NCBI GenBank assembly: GCA_030150135.1
Contig: JASLGO010000049.1
Coordinates: forward strand, 23,880-87,879
Source: Aquirhabdus sp.
GTDB lineage: Bacteria > Pseudomonadota > Gammaproteobacteria > Pseudomonadales > Moraxellaceae
DNA: 64,000 nt
Direction of reading: 5' to 3'
Every line of letters begins with the position of its first letter. The stretch's first letter is position 1. The notes beneath the pieces are model-generated. The model had not been told where the DNA came from and did no database searches. It saw only the letters and a program-made list of their open reading frames with translations. Shown here one piece after another: positions 1 through 8,677 of the stretch. The translations under genes and the position numbers were made by a program.

Positions 1-1
1 T

Positions 2-49
2 GGTGTTGTTGATCAGCAATTAGCAGAAAAAGTAGAATCAGAAGCGTAA
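2..49 (+). CDS. C-terminal end of an unidentified protein (partial)
   Basis: An open frame enters from the left edge and ends in TAA at 47-49, giving a short acidic tail ending in LAEKVESEA. A strong terminator follows 15 bases later, which supports a real gene end. Too little is present to name the family. Confidence 0.45.
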   Translation, partial: GVVDQQLAEKVESEA

Positions 50-61
50 TTGCTGTACTTC

Positions 62-97
62 TAAAGAAAACTCACCGTACGGTGGGTTTTCTTTTTG
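62..97 (+). terminator. Rho-independent terminator
   Basis: The arms AGAAAACTCACCG and CGGTGGGTTTTCT pair with a single G-T wobble around a two-base loop and run into a T tract. It closes the gene that ends at position 49. The A-rich left arm means it could also stop the leftward transcript that ends at 140. Confidence 0.85.
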
Positions 98-139
98 CGT
101 TTTAAATAGCTGGCTGGAATATATTATTTATTGATTTTT

Positions 140-637
140 TTATTTGTCCCACAAACCTTCCATCATCACAGGATAGCTCACAGGTCTGAAAGATGTAAAC
201 TTGATGTCACGAACATGAGTAAAGTCAGACCATAGTAGCTGACTCCCCTTCATCCAACGAGTAGGGCGAACGCGCTTTTTAATTTGAGCTAGTTCTTCTG
301 TTGTTGCGGGTCGTAGTGCACCAACTGTACCGTATAGGCGAACTCCAGGTGGTGAGCTGAACTGTCCCTTCAATAAAGATTTAAACCAAAATGATGACTT
401 GGTATTCACGGTCATGAGACAAATGTTGGGATTGGTTGCAAGATTCTTTGCGAGAGCATTGGTGTACTGATCAAAATAGAAACCTGTCTGATCATCTCGT
501 AAAAAGACCGTACCGACAGGTGTCACATTAGGACACCCATCTTGATCAACAGATGCAATCGCACAGTGTATTGCGGATTTTTGCCCACGTTCTACGACGC
601 GTTTAACTTCATCCCAATGTGTTCTGAGATCCATCAT
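140..637 (-). CDS. Pyridoxamine 5'-phosphate oxidase-like flavin-binding protein
   Basis: This 165-residue protein has the split beta-barrel pattern of the PNPOx-like FMN/F420-binding family: an early strand carrying the VTPVGTVFL segment, then a stretch on the loss of native residues and the FYFDQYTNALAKNL helix. It is much shorter than true PdxH and has no recognisable PLP-pathway neighbours, so a general flavin or haem-related reductase role is inferred rather than pyridoxamine oxidation. Two start codons sit back to back; AAGGA lies 4 nt before the first and 7 nt before the second, so the second Met may be used. It follows the GMC oxidoreductase by 17 bp on the same strand, so the two are probably one transcript and could share a redox task. 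Confidence 0.75.
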   Translation of the reverse strand: MMDLRTHWDEVKRVVERGQKSAIHCAIASVDQDGCPNVTPVGTVFLRDDQTGFYFDQYTNALAKNLATNPNICLMTVNTKSSFWFKSLLKGQFSSPPGVRLYGTVGALRPATTEELAQIKKRVRPTRWMKGSQLLWSDFTHVRDIKFTSFRPVSYPVMMEGLWDK

Positions 638-654
638 GGATTCCTTAGAATGAC

Positions 655-2271
655 TTAAATTCCCGCCTTAATCATATCTGCCGCTTTCTCCGCAATCATC
701 ACGGTTGGTGCATTGGTGTTGCCATTCACTACGGCTGGCATGATTGACGCATCGACAACGCGTAACCCTTGAACGCCATACACTTTAAGCGTTGGGTCGA
801 CGACAGCCATATCATCTACGCCCATCTTGCAACTACCTACAGGGTGATAAACCGTATCGGTGCGTTGGCGTAAGACTGCGCGAATGTCATCGTCATTCTG
901 AATGTTTGATGTAAACAGATCTTTGCTAATGACATCCTTAAATGCTTCAGCATCCATCAATTTTTTCGTCATCTTGAAGCCTGCAACCATATCTTCAAGG
1001 TCGGCTGGGTCGCCAAAGAAATTTGGATCAATCAGCAGTTTGTCATCCATCGTTGGGCCGCTGAGTTTCACTGTGCCACGACTGCGTGGATTGAGCAGAC
1101 AAACGTGACAGGAAATCCCATGTCCCATATGCATCGTGCGCGCATGGTTATCCACCAGTGCAACGACAAAATGCAGTTGTACGTTTGGAATGTCGAGTTC
1201 AGGTTTGGTTTTCAGGAAGCCGCCACATTCAGCAAAGTTACTGGCAACCATGCCATGATGGTTCTGTCGATATTTCTGGATTTGACCGAGCATATTCACA
1301 GAACCACTAATCGAAATTCCGAACGTATCTCGGGTGTTGTTGGATTTATATCCAAAAACAAAATCAGGATGGTCATGTAAATTTTTACCGACACCGGGAA
1401 GGTGTTGAGTCACTTGAATGCCATGTTTTTCCAATTCCTGACGATCACCAATACCCGAAACCATGAGCAGTTGAGGTGACTGGAATGCGCCAGCAGAAAC
1501 AAGCACTTCACGGCGTGCGCGGATGGTTTTTCTCACACCATTTTGTTTGAATTCGACGCCAACAGCACGACCATTTTCGATGATGATGCGTTGGGCCAGC
1601 GCATTGATTTCTACATGTAGGTTGCTGCGTTGTCCCATATGCGGAAATAAGTAACCTTTAGCTGCACTCCAGCGCGCGCCGTTTTTTTGAGTGACTTGAT
1701 ATACGCCTAAACCTTCTTGAGTTGCACCGTTGAAGTCGTTGTTAATTGGATAACCGACTTCATGAGCTGCGGCGAGGTAAGTGTTTTGTAGAGGGTTGTC
1801 GGATTGCAAATCGCTGACATTCAGAGGGCCGCCCTGACCGTGATATTCATCGTGGATGCGTTCGTTATTTTCTGATTTTTTGAAGTACGGAAGCACTTCG
1901 TTATAAGACCAACCTGTATTACCAAGCGCAGCCCAATCGTCATAGTCCTTGCGATTGCCGCGAATATACGCCATAGCATTGATTGCTGATGAGCCGCCTA
2001 AACATTTGCCGCGAGGTTGATAGCCTTTACGCCCATTGAGTCCTGCTTGGGGAACAGTTTCAAGTGCCCAGTTGTTTAATTTAGAAGGAATGATAAGTAC
2101 AGCTCCAACTGGAACATTGACCACCCAGCTATCTCCACCACCGCCAGCTTCAAGAAGACATAGAGATACATTTGGATCTTCTGTGAGTCGACCTGCGAGC
2201 ACGCTGCCAGCTGATCCGCCGCCAATCACGATGTAGTCAAATTCAGTTACGTTATCAGTGGAGCTTGTCAT
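655..2271 (-). CDS. GMC-family FAD-dependent alcohol/choline dehydrogenase
   Basis: The 538-residue protein is full length for the glucose-methanol-choline oxidoreductases (BetA/AlkJ group). It shows the N-terminal dinucleotide fold with GGGSAG at residues 17-22 and a Glu at about 41 for the ribose, the GMC signature PRGKCLGGSSAINAM at about 86-100, the second signature GAFQSPQLLMVSGIG near 265, and a C-terminal active-site pair: His in YHPVGSCKMG near 476 and Asn in NGNTNAPTVM near 519. Members oxidise primary alcohols with electrons passing to FAD and then to the respiratory chain. AlkJ-like oxidation of aliphatic alcohols and BetA-like choline oxidation both fit; no betaine genes are nearby, so the alcohol role is favoured. 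ATG start with AAAG-rich leader. Confidence 0.9.
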   Translation of the reverse strand: MTSSTDNVTEFDYIVIGGGSAGSVLAGRLTEDPNVSLCLLEAGGGGDSWVVNVPVGAVLIIPSKLNNWALETVPQAGLNGRKGYQPRGKCLGGSSAINAMAYIRGNRKDYDDWAALGNTGWSYNEVLPYFKKSENNERIHDEYHGQGGPLNVSDLQSDNPLQNTYLAAAHEVGYPINNDFNGATQEGLGVYQVTQKNGARWSAAKGYLFPHMGQRSNLHVEINALAQRIIIENGRAVGVEFKQNGVRKTIRARREVLVSAGAFQSPQLLMVSGIGDRQELEKHGIQVTQHLPGVGKNLHDHPDFVFGYKSNNTRDTFGISISGSVNMLGQIQKYRQNHHGMVASNFAECGGFLKTKPELDIPNVQLHFVVALVDNHARTMHMGHGISCHVCLLNPRSRGTVKLSGPTMDDKLLIDPNFFGDPADLEDMVAGFKMTKKLMDAEAFKDVISKDLFTSNIQNDDDIRAVLRQRTDTVYHPVGSCKMGVDDMAVVDPTLKVYGVQGLRVVDASIMPAVVNGNTNAPTVMIAEKAADMIKAGI

Positions 2272-2357
2272 TTTTCTTTATCCATAGAAGTACAGTTGTA
2301 TAGCATCGATTATGCCGAAAAATGACACGGTTGCGTATCTTTATTCATCCATAAAAT

Positions 2358-2993
2358 TTAAGCATACGTCTGTGTGATTGTCGTGAGCACGGGTTCCCAT
2401 TGTGCTTGAATCGGTTGATATAGTTTTTGAGTATGATCAAACACGCTTAAACCTTGTGTCGCAAGCTGCGGATAGGCGCTCCGTTCGGTAATCCATGCAA
2501 TTGGCTGATGTCCAAGATGGGTGAAAAAGTCTTGCAATTGTTTATTAGTGGATGATTGCGCACGGACGCGGTTTGCCAGTAAATGCACTTGGACTTTACC
2601 TTTGCGCACACGCTTAATATCGTCAATATTTTTTAAAAAACGTTGCGTGCTATCAATATCAAAAAACGACGGTTGAATCGGGGTGATGATCGCATGACTT
2701 TCTGCAATCAATTGCTCTGCATGATCACTATCCAACGCTCCAGGTGCATCAATCACCAACCATTCGATTTTTTTGGGGACGTCGCCGATGCTTTTGTCAT
2801 TACGCCAATCCAGACTCAGGATAGGGTGTGCGCTTTCAGGGCGGCGTTTTAGCCATTGCAATGAGGATTTTTGTGGATCAGCGTCCGCCAGAGCGACCTT
2901 TTCGCCGCGCTGGGCAAGGGCTGCGGCAAGGGTAATGGCGGTCATGGTCTTGCCACAGCCGCCTTTTTGATTAGCGATTAAGATTGTTTTCAT
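2358..2993 (-). CDS. ParA/MinD-type P-loop ATPase, orphan
   Basis: The 211-residue protein starts [16 protein letters not shown], which has the deviant Walker A box KGGCGKT at residues 10-16 typical of ParA/Soj ATPases, followed by an ADADPQKSS Walker A' region and a VIDAPG Walker B-like segment. These proteins form ATP-dependent dimers that position DNA or protein cargo. An upstream in-frame TTG at 3032 would add 13 residues, but the ATG at 2993 puts the P-loop at the usual distance from the start and is chosen. No parB or parS-like gene lies next to it, so it is an orphan copy and unlikely to be the chromosomal soj. The same family serves carbon-storage granules, secretion and chemotaxis clusters; the cargo here is unknown. 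Confidence 0.85.
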   Translation of the reverse strand: MKTILIANQKGGCGKTMTAITLAAALAQRGEKVALADADPQKSSLQWLKRRPESAHPILSLDWRNDKSIGDVPKKIEWLVIDAPGALDSDHAEQLIAESHAIITPIQPSFFDIDSTQRFLKNIDDIKRVRKGKVQVHLLANRVRAQSSTNKQLQDFFTHLGHQPIAWITERSAYPQLATQGLSVFDHTQKLYQPIQAQWEPVLTTITQTYA

Positions 2994-3146
2994 GCAAATA
3001 TCCGTTTCATAATTCTTATTTGAGCATAACAAAATTTTTTAAGGCAGAATAATGATAGTTTTGTGATTTATGCATCAGATTTGCGCTTGATATGCGATGC
3101 AAGAATGAAGATTGCATGCTGTCTGGATTCAAAAGGAGAATAACAA

Positions 3147-3800
3147 ATGGGCAAGGTCAAGGTGGCGGGTTTTTCAGTATCGGTTGATGGCTATGGTGCT
3201 GGACCTGAACAGAGTTTGCAAAATCCGCTCGGCAAACGTGGCACTGAACTACATCAATGGTTTTTCGACACTCGCTTCTTTCATGAGATGATAGGGCGAG
3301 AGGGTGGAGCTGTGGACAGCATTGATCAGACTTACGCGCAGCGTGCGATGGCTGGGTTTGGTGCGTTTATTCTGGGGCGAAATATGTATGGCCCAATCCG
3401 TGGTGCTTGGGACGGTACTGATTGGAAGGGTTGGTGGGGTGATAATCCTCCTTATCATGCGCCGACTTTTATCCTTACACATCATGCGCATCCGCCGATT
3501 AAGATGGAGGGCGGAACCACTTTTTTCTTTATCACTGACGGGATCAAAAGCGCACTTGATCAGGCAAAAGCCGCGGCGGGCAATCTCGACGTCAAGATCG
3601 GAGGTGGGGTATCAACGGTTCGGCAATATCTGGAGGCAGGATTGATCGACGAACTGCATTATGCAGTGAGTCCAGTCATACTGGGGCAGGGTGAAGCAAT
3701 GTTTGCTGGTCTTGACCTGCCGAGCTTAGGTTATACGGCAGTCGAACAGGTTATGGGCGAGAAGGCTTTACATCTCGTTTTGGCTAAAAGTAAAACCTAA
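3147..3800 (+). CDS. RibD C-terminal/dihydrofolate reductase-like protein
   Basis: The 217-residue protein matches the RibD_C/DHFR-like fold: an N-terminal strand KVKVAGFSVSVDGYGAGP, a middle FGAFILGRNMYGPIRGAW segment in the place of the NADPH-binding loop, and the conserved C-terminal KIGGGVSTVRQYLEAGLIDELHYAVSPVILGQG. Relatives are single-domain reductases such as YyaP/YwjB; substrates are usually unknown and it is not a housekeeping FolA. A strong AAAGGAG ribosome-binding site at 3131-3137 supports the ATG at 3147. It is a single gene, divergent from the ParA gene and convergent with the decarboxylase. Confidence 0.85.
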   Translation: MGKVKVAGFSVSVDGYGAGPEQSLQNPLGKRGTELHQWFFDTRFFHEMIGREGGAVDSIDQTYAQRAMAGFGAFILGRNMYGPIRGAWDGTDWKGWWGDNPPYHAPTFILTHHAHPPIKMEGGTTFFFITDGIKSALDQAKAAAGNLDVKIGGGVSTVRQYLEAGLIDELHYAVSPVILGQGEAMFAGLDLPSLGYTAVEQVMGEKALHLVLAKSKT

Positions 3801-3818
3801 AATCAAATCGACGTTCAT

Positions 3819-3850
3819 AAAAAAAGGACACGCTGAGCATGTCCTTTTTG
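3819..3850. terminator. Bidirectional Rho-independent terminator
   Basis: AAAAAGGACACGC pairs with GCATGTCCTTTTT across a short loop, with A and T tracts on either side. It lies between the convergent RibD-like gene and the decarboxylase and can stop both. Confidence 0.85.
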
Positions 3851-3866
3851 AATATCGATTGGCGTC

Positions 3867-5036
3867 TTAATCTAAGTAGTAAGTCGCTAATGGTGGGAAA
3901 CCATTGAACTCTACAGATGAGTAAGAGTTGGTGTATGCACCTGTGGTCATCCAATAGATCTTGTCGCCAACAGCCAGATTCAATGGCAATTGATAATCAA
4001 CGTTTTCATACATGATGTCGGTTGAGTCACAAGTTGGGCCAGCAAGTACGACGCCACCTTCTTTTTCCTTGTCTTCCATTTTTTCCGTATAGATTGGATA
4101 TTTAATGGATTCGCCAAGCGTTTCGATTAGACCTTGGAACAGACCAACATCTAAGTAAACCCAACGTTTGAGATCGGTACGTGATTTACGGGAAATCAAT
4201 ACAACTTCGGAGACCAATACGCCTGATTCGCCAACCAATGAACGACCTGGTTCAAGAATGATTTCAGGAATATCATCGCCATAATCGTCTTGCAAATAGC
4301 GCGTAATTTCTTCGGCGTAGGTCTGGATCGGGTTGACTTCAGAGATATAGTTCGCTGGGAAACCGCCACCCATGTTGATCATTTTCAAGCTGACGTTTTC
4401 TTCGTATTTCATCCAGTCAAACATGTATTTGACTTTAGATAATGCTGCATCCCAAACGGCGATGTCTTTTTGCTGACTACCGACGTGGAACGAAATCCCG
4501 TAAGGAATCAAGCCCAATAATTTAGCTTGTACCAACAGGTCGAGAGCCATATCAGGATGGCAGCCAAACTTACGTGACAGTGGCCATTCCGCAGTTTCAC
4601 CACCTTCAACCAGAATACGTACGAAAATCTTTGAACCTGGCGCATTTTCAGCAATGCTTTGCAGGTCATTCTTTGAGTCTGTTGCAAACAGACGCACGCC
4701 TTTGTCATAAGCGTATTTAACATGTGCTGATTTCTTGATGGTATTGCCATAGGAAATACGCTCAGGATCAACACCACATTCCAATACACGATTCAGCTCA
4801 AAAATAGAGGCAATGTCAAAGCTAGAACCAAGCTCATTGAGCAATTTGACGACAGGTGCGCCAGGGTTTGCCTTCAGCGCGTAATGCACTTTAGCTTTAG
4901 GGAAGCAAGTAATGAGTTCTTTGTACTTTTGACGAATGATTTCCAGATCGACCACCAGAAACGGCGTTTCCTTGTCTTTGGAAAACTCTTGAATTTTTGT
5001 CCACTCTGCTGGGGAGCAATAGTTATTCAGGTTCAT
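3867..5036 (-). CDS. Group IV ornithine/lysine decarboxylase (PLP, alanine-racemase fold)
   Basis: The 389-residue protein is of the fold-III decarboxylases (eukaryotic-type ODC and bacterial lysine/ornithine decarboxylases). Visible landmarks: YALKANP with the PLP-binding Lys at 55, the GSSFDIAS motif, RKFGC, the HVGSQ motif near residue 185, the GGGFP phosphate-binding loop, EPGRSLVG, and GPTCDSTD with the catalytic Cys near the C terminus. The reaction is decarboxylation of L-ornithine to putrescine, possibly also L-lysine to cadaverine, feeding polyamine synthesis in the cytoplasm. It lacks the extra domain of biosynthetic arginine decarboxylase (SpeA), and its GPTCDS rather than diaminopimelate-type ending argues against LysA. 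It stands alone between terminators. Confidence 0.9.
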   Translation of the reverse strand: MNLNNYCSPAEWTKIQEFSKDKETPFLVVDLEIIRQKYKELITCFPKAKVHYALKANPGAPVVKLLNELGSSFDIASIFELNRVLECGVDPERISYGNTIKKSAHVKYAYDKGVRLFATDSKNDLQSIAENAPGSKIFVRILVEGGETAEWPLSRKFGCHPDMALDLLVQAKLLGLIPYGISFHVGSQQKDIAVWDAALSKVKYMFDWMKYEENVSLKMINMGGGFPANYISEVNPIQTYAEEITRYLQDDYGDDIPEIILEPGRSLVGESGVLVSEVVLISRKSRTDLKRWVYLDVGLFQGLIETLGESIKYPIYTEKMEDKEKEGGVVLAGPTCDSTDIMYENVDYQLPLNLAVGDKIYWMTTGAYTNSYSSVEFNGFPPLATYYLD

Positions 5037-5284
5037 GGTGGTTCAACTCAATGAATAAAATGGAAAAATCGTTCTGAGGATTGCTCAGTAACACCACTTT
5101 TGCGCCATGTTTGCCATGATGTAAATGGCAGCATTTTGCAGGTGCCAAAGATATAGCCATAGGCGATCAGATTCAAGCATATCTCTATGTCAAATTGATA
5201 AAAAAACGACGAACTTCGAGATTATTTACATTGTTTTCACAGATCGAGCCTTTTAAGGCGCAACCTGTGAATTTACACAAGAGG

Positions 5285-5938
5285 CTAGATCGATTCCGGT
5301 GCAGCAAGTAAGCGAGCCTCTAAGTTCGCTGCTTCAAGTTGTTCTGGTTGAGTCAGAGAGAGTTTAAGATCCTTGAGTAGACCATTTTCGAGACTGTATA
5401 CCCAGCCGTGGACTTGTAAAGACTGGCCGCGAGCCCAAGCATCTTCAACGATTGTTGTTTGTCCAATATTAAGGACTTGTTCGCGGACATTAAGCTCACA
5501 TAAACGTGCCTGACGTTCGGCATCGCTTGGTAAGTCAGCAAGTACATCGGCATATTTGCGCGCTGTGTCCTGAATATGTTGCAGCCAGTTGTCAATTAAT
5601 CCAAGGCGGCGATTATGCAGTGCAGCCTGAATGCCGCCACAACCGTAATGACCGACGACGATGATGTGTTCTACTTTCAATACATCTACAGCAAATTGTA
5701 GTACCGACAAACAGTTAAAATCGGTACAAATAACTTGATTGGCGACATTGCGATGGACAAACATTTCACCTGGTGCAAGGTCAACTAACTCGGTTGCAGG
5801 AACGCGACTGTCGGAGCATCCAATCCATAAATATTTAGGCGCTTGTTGACCGACTAATCGACTAAAAAACTCAGGATCGCGTTTAGCGGTTTCAGCAGCC
5901 CAAGCGCGATTACTTTTTAATAAATGATCTAAAGACAT
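5285..5938 (-). CDS. can: Beta-class carbonic anhydrase
   Basis: The 217-residue protein interconverts CO2 and bicarbonate in the cytoplasm. The zinc ligands are all visible: Cys41 and Asp43 in CSDSR, His97 and Cys100 in HYGCGG. Length and the N-terminal LLKSNRAWA segment are as in Can/YadF-type enzymes. ATG start with a short leader. It is probably its own unit; the membrane-protein gene upstream on the same strand ends about 95 bp away. In bacteria this enzyme supplies bicarbonate for fatty-acid and nucleotide synthesis at ambient CO2. Confidence 0.95.
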   Translation of the reverse strand: MSLDHLLKSNRAWAAETAKRDPEFFSRLVGQQAPKYLWIGCSDSRVPATELVDLAPGEMFVHRNVANQVICTDFNCLSVLQFAVDVLKVEHIIVVGHYGCGGIQAALHNRRLGLIDNWLQHIQDTARKYADVLADLPSDAERQARLCELNVREQVLNIGQTTIVEDAWARGQSLQVHGWVYSLENGLLKDLKLSLTQPEQLEAANLEARLLAAPESI

Positions 5939-6032
5939 GACAATGACAGCTCAGATAATAATTTACGTGAAAAAATGGGTTGCAACGACTTTGCATATCG
6001 TGAAATCGTTGCGGTTTAGTTCATGAAAATGT

Positions 6033-6473
6033 TCACTCTTTGGTTGCCGATTCAGTATTTTCAATGTTTGGTGGTTGATGTCGAGCAAGATCTTCTTGGT
6101 GGATATTTTCAATGAGTTTGATAAGTTTTCGTTCGCTATACATTGCTGTATAGATTTGGAAAACAAATCCCCCCAGCAACGCAATGAATCCCCAAAACAT
6201 GAGACTGCCCAATGCGGCAAGTTGCACAAGTTGATCAGTCGGCATTTTCCCAATTTGAATTTGGTTGGCCAGCATCGCTGGATTGAGATACAGCGGTTTT
6301 TGTTGATAGAGCCAATAACACAAGACTGCCAATAATACCCAGAGTAGCCAGCCTGTCATGTTCCATGACCGAATTTGACGTAAGCGACTTTTAATATATG
6401 CATCACGTTTTTGAGCATTTTTTACGAGTTGCTCAGCAATTTGGGTGTCAGTGATCGTTGGGTCGGTCAACAT
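6033..6473 (-). CDS. Small two-helix inner-membrane protein, function unknown
   Basis: The 146-residue protein has two clear membrane segments, at about residues 41-57 (GWLLWVLLAVLCYWLYQ) and 86-108 (a LAALGSLMFWGFIALLGG stretch), with a charged N-terminal helix and a polar C-terminal tail, so both ends are probably cytoplasmic. A ribosome-binding site AAGGATG lies 8 nt before the ATG. No family was recognised. It sits between def and can on the same strand. Confidence 0.7.
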   Translation of the reverse strand: MLTDPTITDTQIAEQLVKNAQKRDAYIKSRLRQIRSWNMTGWLLWVLLAVLCYWLYQQKPLYLNPAMLANQIQIGKMPTDQLVQLAALGSLMFWGFIALLGGFVFQIYTAMYSERKLIKLIENIHQEDLARHQPPNIENTESATKE

Positions 6474-6621
6474 TGCAAATCATCCTTGTAAACTGGGGCA
6501 AGGGAAGTGGGTCACAAAAAAGATAGTGACATTTAACCAAAAGTCATGAAGCAATGAAATGGCAATGATGCTTGGAAACTTGACTTAAATGTCTCATGCA
6601 TCAATCTCACCATTTGCATCA

Positions 6622-7137
6622 TTAGCGGACACGGACTTTTTCGCGTTCGCGTTTAACCAGTTTATCTTTGATACGTTGACGTTTGAGCGGTGATAAATAA
6701 TCAACAAAGAGTTTGCCATTTAAGTGGTCCATCTCATGTTGAATACATACAGCGAGCAAACCATCTGCTTCGAGACTGAACGATTGACCAAAAAGGTCTA
6801 ATGCGTCAATTCGTACTCGAGCAGGTCTTGCAACCTTGTCAAAGACTTCTGGAACAGATAAACATCCTTCTTCATAAGGAATAGTTTCTGTGCTCAGCGG
6901 CGTCACTTTTGGATTAATAAAAATCATCGGCTGACTTTTATCTTCAGTAATATCGATGACAATGAGTTCAATATGTCGATCAACTTGGCTTGCAGCCAAA
7001 CCGACACCAGGAGCAGCATACATGGTTTCTAACATGTCATTTGCAAGAGTCCGGATGTCATCAGTGACTTTGTCAATCGGCTTTGCTCGCGTCCTGAGTC
7101 GCGGGTCAGGAAAGCTTAAAATGGGAAGTAGTGCCAT
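6622..7137 (-). CDS. def: Peptide deformylase
   Basis: The 171-residue enzyme removes the N-formyl group from nascent proteins. All three motifs are present: GVGLAASQ at 44-51, EGCLS at 90-94 with the metal ligand Cys92, and HEMDH at 134-138 with metal ligands His134 and His138 and catalytic Glu135. The start is set at the Met of [15 protein letters not shown], which matches the family N terminus; an in-frame ATG at 7164 would add nine residues and has no ribosome-binding site. It is divergent from the LysM-dprA-tsaC genes, a widely conserved arrangement. No fmt follows it here, so this may be one of two deformylase genes. Confidence 0.95.
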   Translation of the reverse strand: MALLPILSFPDPRLRTRAKPIDKVTDDIRTLANDMLETMYAAPGVGLAASQVDRHIELIVIDITEDKSQPMIFINPKVTPLSTETIPYEEGCLSVPEVFDKVARPARVRIDALDLFGQSFSLEADGLLAVCIQHEMDHLNGKLFVDYLSPLKRQRIKDKLVKREREKVRVR

Positions 7138-7527
7138 GATGTGGTGATATTCCTTGTATTGCATTAATCATCAAGATTTTGATTAATGGAAATCTATTTT
7201 ACCGTGTATAGCACAGTGATGAAACGTTGTGCGATATGAAATATTTGCCTTTGAATACGAATATGCTGCTTTATATTCCTGATCGAGTAGGTTAATCTTG
7301 GAGATCATACGTTCAAATGCAATTAAGATAGCGTGAATACTAGACTTAAAGTCAATAAACGCTTATTGTAAATGCCAACAGGGGACAGACAGGCAGTATA
7401 GCCTGAACGTGTGATCCATTATATTAGGGAAATGATAATGAGCGTGTCTATGTCTAAATGCATGCAGCACCAATTACAGAGTTCATCAGTCGTTTCAGAC
7501 CAATTGACGCCTCCAAGCGAGCAGACC
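7138..7527. other. Intergenic region between def and the LysM gene
   Basis: This 390-bp divergent region must carry promoters for both sides. It is AT-rich. An in-frame ATG at 7438 with AGGGAAATGATA in front could be an alternative start of the LysM protein. No repeat or RNA gene was seen. Confidence 0.5.
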
Positions 7528-8652
7528 ATGAATAAAAAAAATCGGATGACCACACTTGTGTTGGCGATGGCTATCGGTTTAGGGATGCCAATCCTTGCTT
7601 CAGCAACCAATAATCCTCCTCCAGCCGTTCGTGCTGATGCCCCTGATACTTATATCGTTAAAAAAGGCGATACACTTTGGGATATTTCAGGTAAATATCT
7701 GAAAGATGCTTGGCGCTGGAAAGAAATCTGGGCAGTGAATCCTCAAGTTAAAAACCCACATTGGATTTATCCAGGTGATCGTTTGATTCTTTGCAGTATC
7801 AAAGGTCGTACAGTTGTGGGTGTAGACCAAGGCGATGGCTGCGTGGGTGTTGCTCGTCGTATGGATGCTCCAGCAGATAGTTTAGATAACAATGTTGTTC
7901 GTCTATCTCCACAAATTCATGTTGAGGCACTCAACGCAGCAGTACCAGCTATTCCTTTAAAAGATATTAAATCTTGGCTAGTCGATGGTACTGTGGTGTC
8001 AGAAGATACCCTGAAAAAATCTCCTTATGTTCTTGCAACTACTGAACGTCATGTTGTCGCAGCTGCTGGTGAGTCTGTATATGTTCGTGGCGGGCGGTTA
8101 GTCGCTGGTGATAGCTATGGTATCTATCGTGCGGGGGCACCATTTATTGATCCAGAAACTAAAGAGATTCTGGGTACAGAAGCTCGTCTTGTAGCGCGAG
8201 GTACTGCGACTGCTGTAGATAATGATGTTTCTACAGTCGAGTTAACCGAAAATGTCCAGCAGGAAGTACGTGCAGATGATAGAGTAATGCCAGAGGAAGT
8301 TGTTCAGAATCCAGGTATTTTCTATCCAACCAATGCAGACAATGTTGCCTCTGGTCGCTTACTTCGAGTCATGGATGGTCTAGATCAAGCATCAACTAAT
8401 AGTACGATTGCGATCAATCGCGGTGAACGAGATGGCGTAAAAGCAGGTCAGGTATTTGCAATCTATCGTCGTGGTGCATTAGTGATTGATAGCCATGATG
8501 GAAAACAAGTTCGATTACCAAGTGAGCGTAGTGGTCTTGCAATGGTTTTCCGTTCATTCAAGAAAATGAGCTATGCGCTCGTTCTTGAGGCGCATGGTTC
8601 AATTAAAGTCGGTGATGAGCTACGCCCACCAGCTGGTTCAACTGACCAATAA
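7528..8652 (+). CDS. Secreted LysM-domain protein
   Basis: The 374-residue protein begins with a clean signal peptide (MNKKNR, then a hydrophobic stretch ending ILASA) and has one LysM domain just after it: YIVKKGDTLWDISGKYL followed by WKEIWAVNPQVKNPHWIYPGDRL. LysM binds peptidoglycan glycan strands; the long remainder, rich in beta-type segments, is a conserved domain of this LysM family with no known catalytic residues. An upstream ATG at 7438 has a better ribosome-binding site and would give a 30-residue longer protein, but the signal peptide favours 7528. It is co-directional with dprA (25 bp) in the usual order. Periplasmic, probably cell-wall attached; the role is not known. Confidence 0.85.
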   Translation: MNKKNRMTTLVLAMAIGLGMPILASATNNPPPAVRADAPDTYIVKKGDTLWDISGKYLKDAWRWKEIWAVNPQVKNPHWIYPGDRLILCSIKGRTVVGVDQGDGCVGVARRMDAPADSLDNNVVRLSPQIHVEALNAAVPAIPLKDIKSWLVDGTVVSEDTLKKSPYVLATTERHVVAAAGESVYVRGGRLVAGDSYGIYRAGAPFIDPETKEILGTEARLVARGTATAVDNDVSTVELTENVQQEVRADDRVMPEEVVQNPGIFYPTNADNVASGRLLRVMDGLDQASTNSTIAINRGERDGVKAGQVFAIYRRGALVIDSHDGKQVRLPSERSGLAMVFRSFKKMSYALVLEAHGSIKVGDELRPPAGSTDQ

Positions 8653-8677
8653 GTTTTTGTTTTAAGATGATAATAAG

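Noticed and set aside
3867..5036. Diaminopimelate decarboxylase (LysA) as the identity of the PLP decarboxylase
   Set aside because: The length, the GPTCDSTD ending and the YALKANP/HVGSQ context fit the ornithine/lysine decarboxylase branch; no dap genes are nearby.
5963..6253. A 96-codon frame overlapping the small membrane protein
   Set aside because: The other frame gives two clean membrane helices and a good ribosome-binding site; this one has no coherent features.
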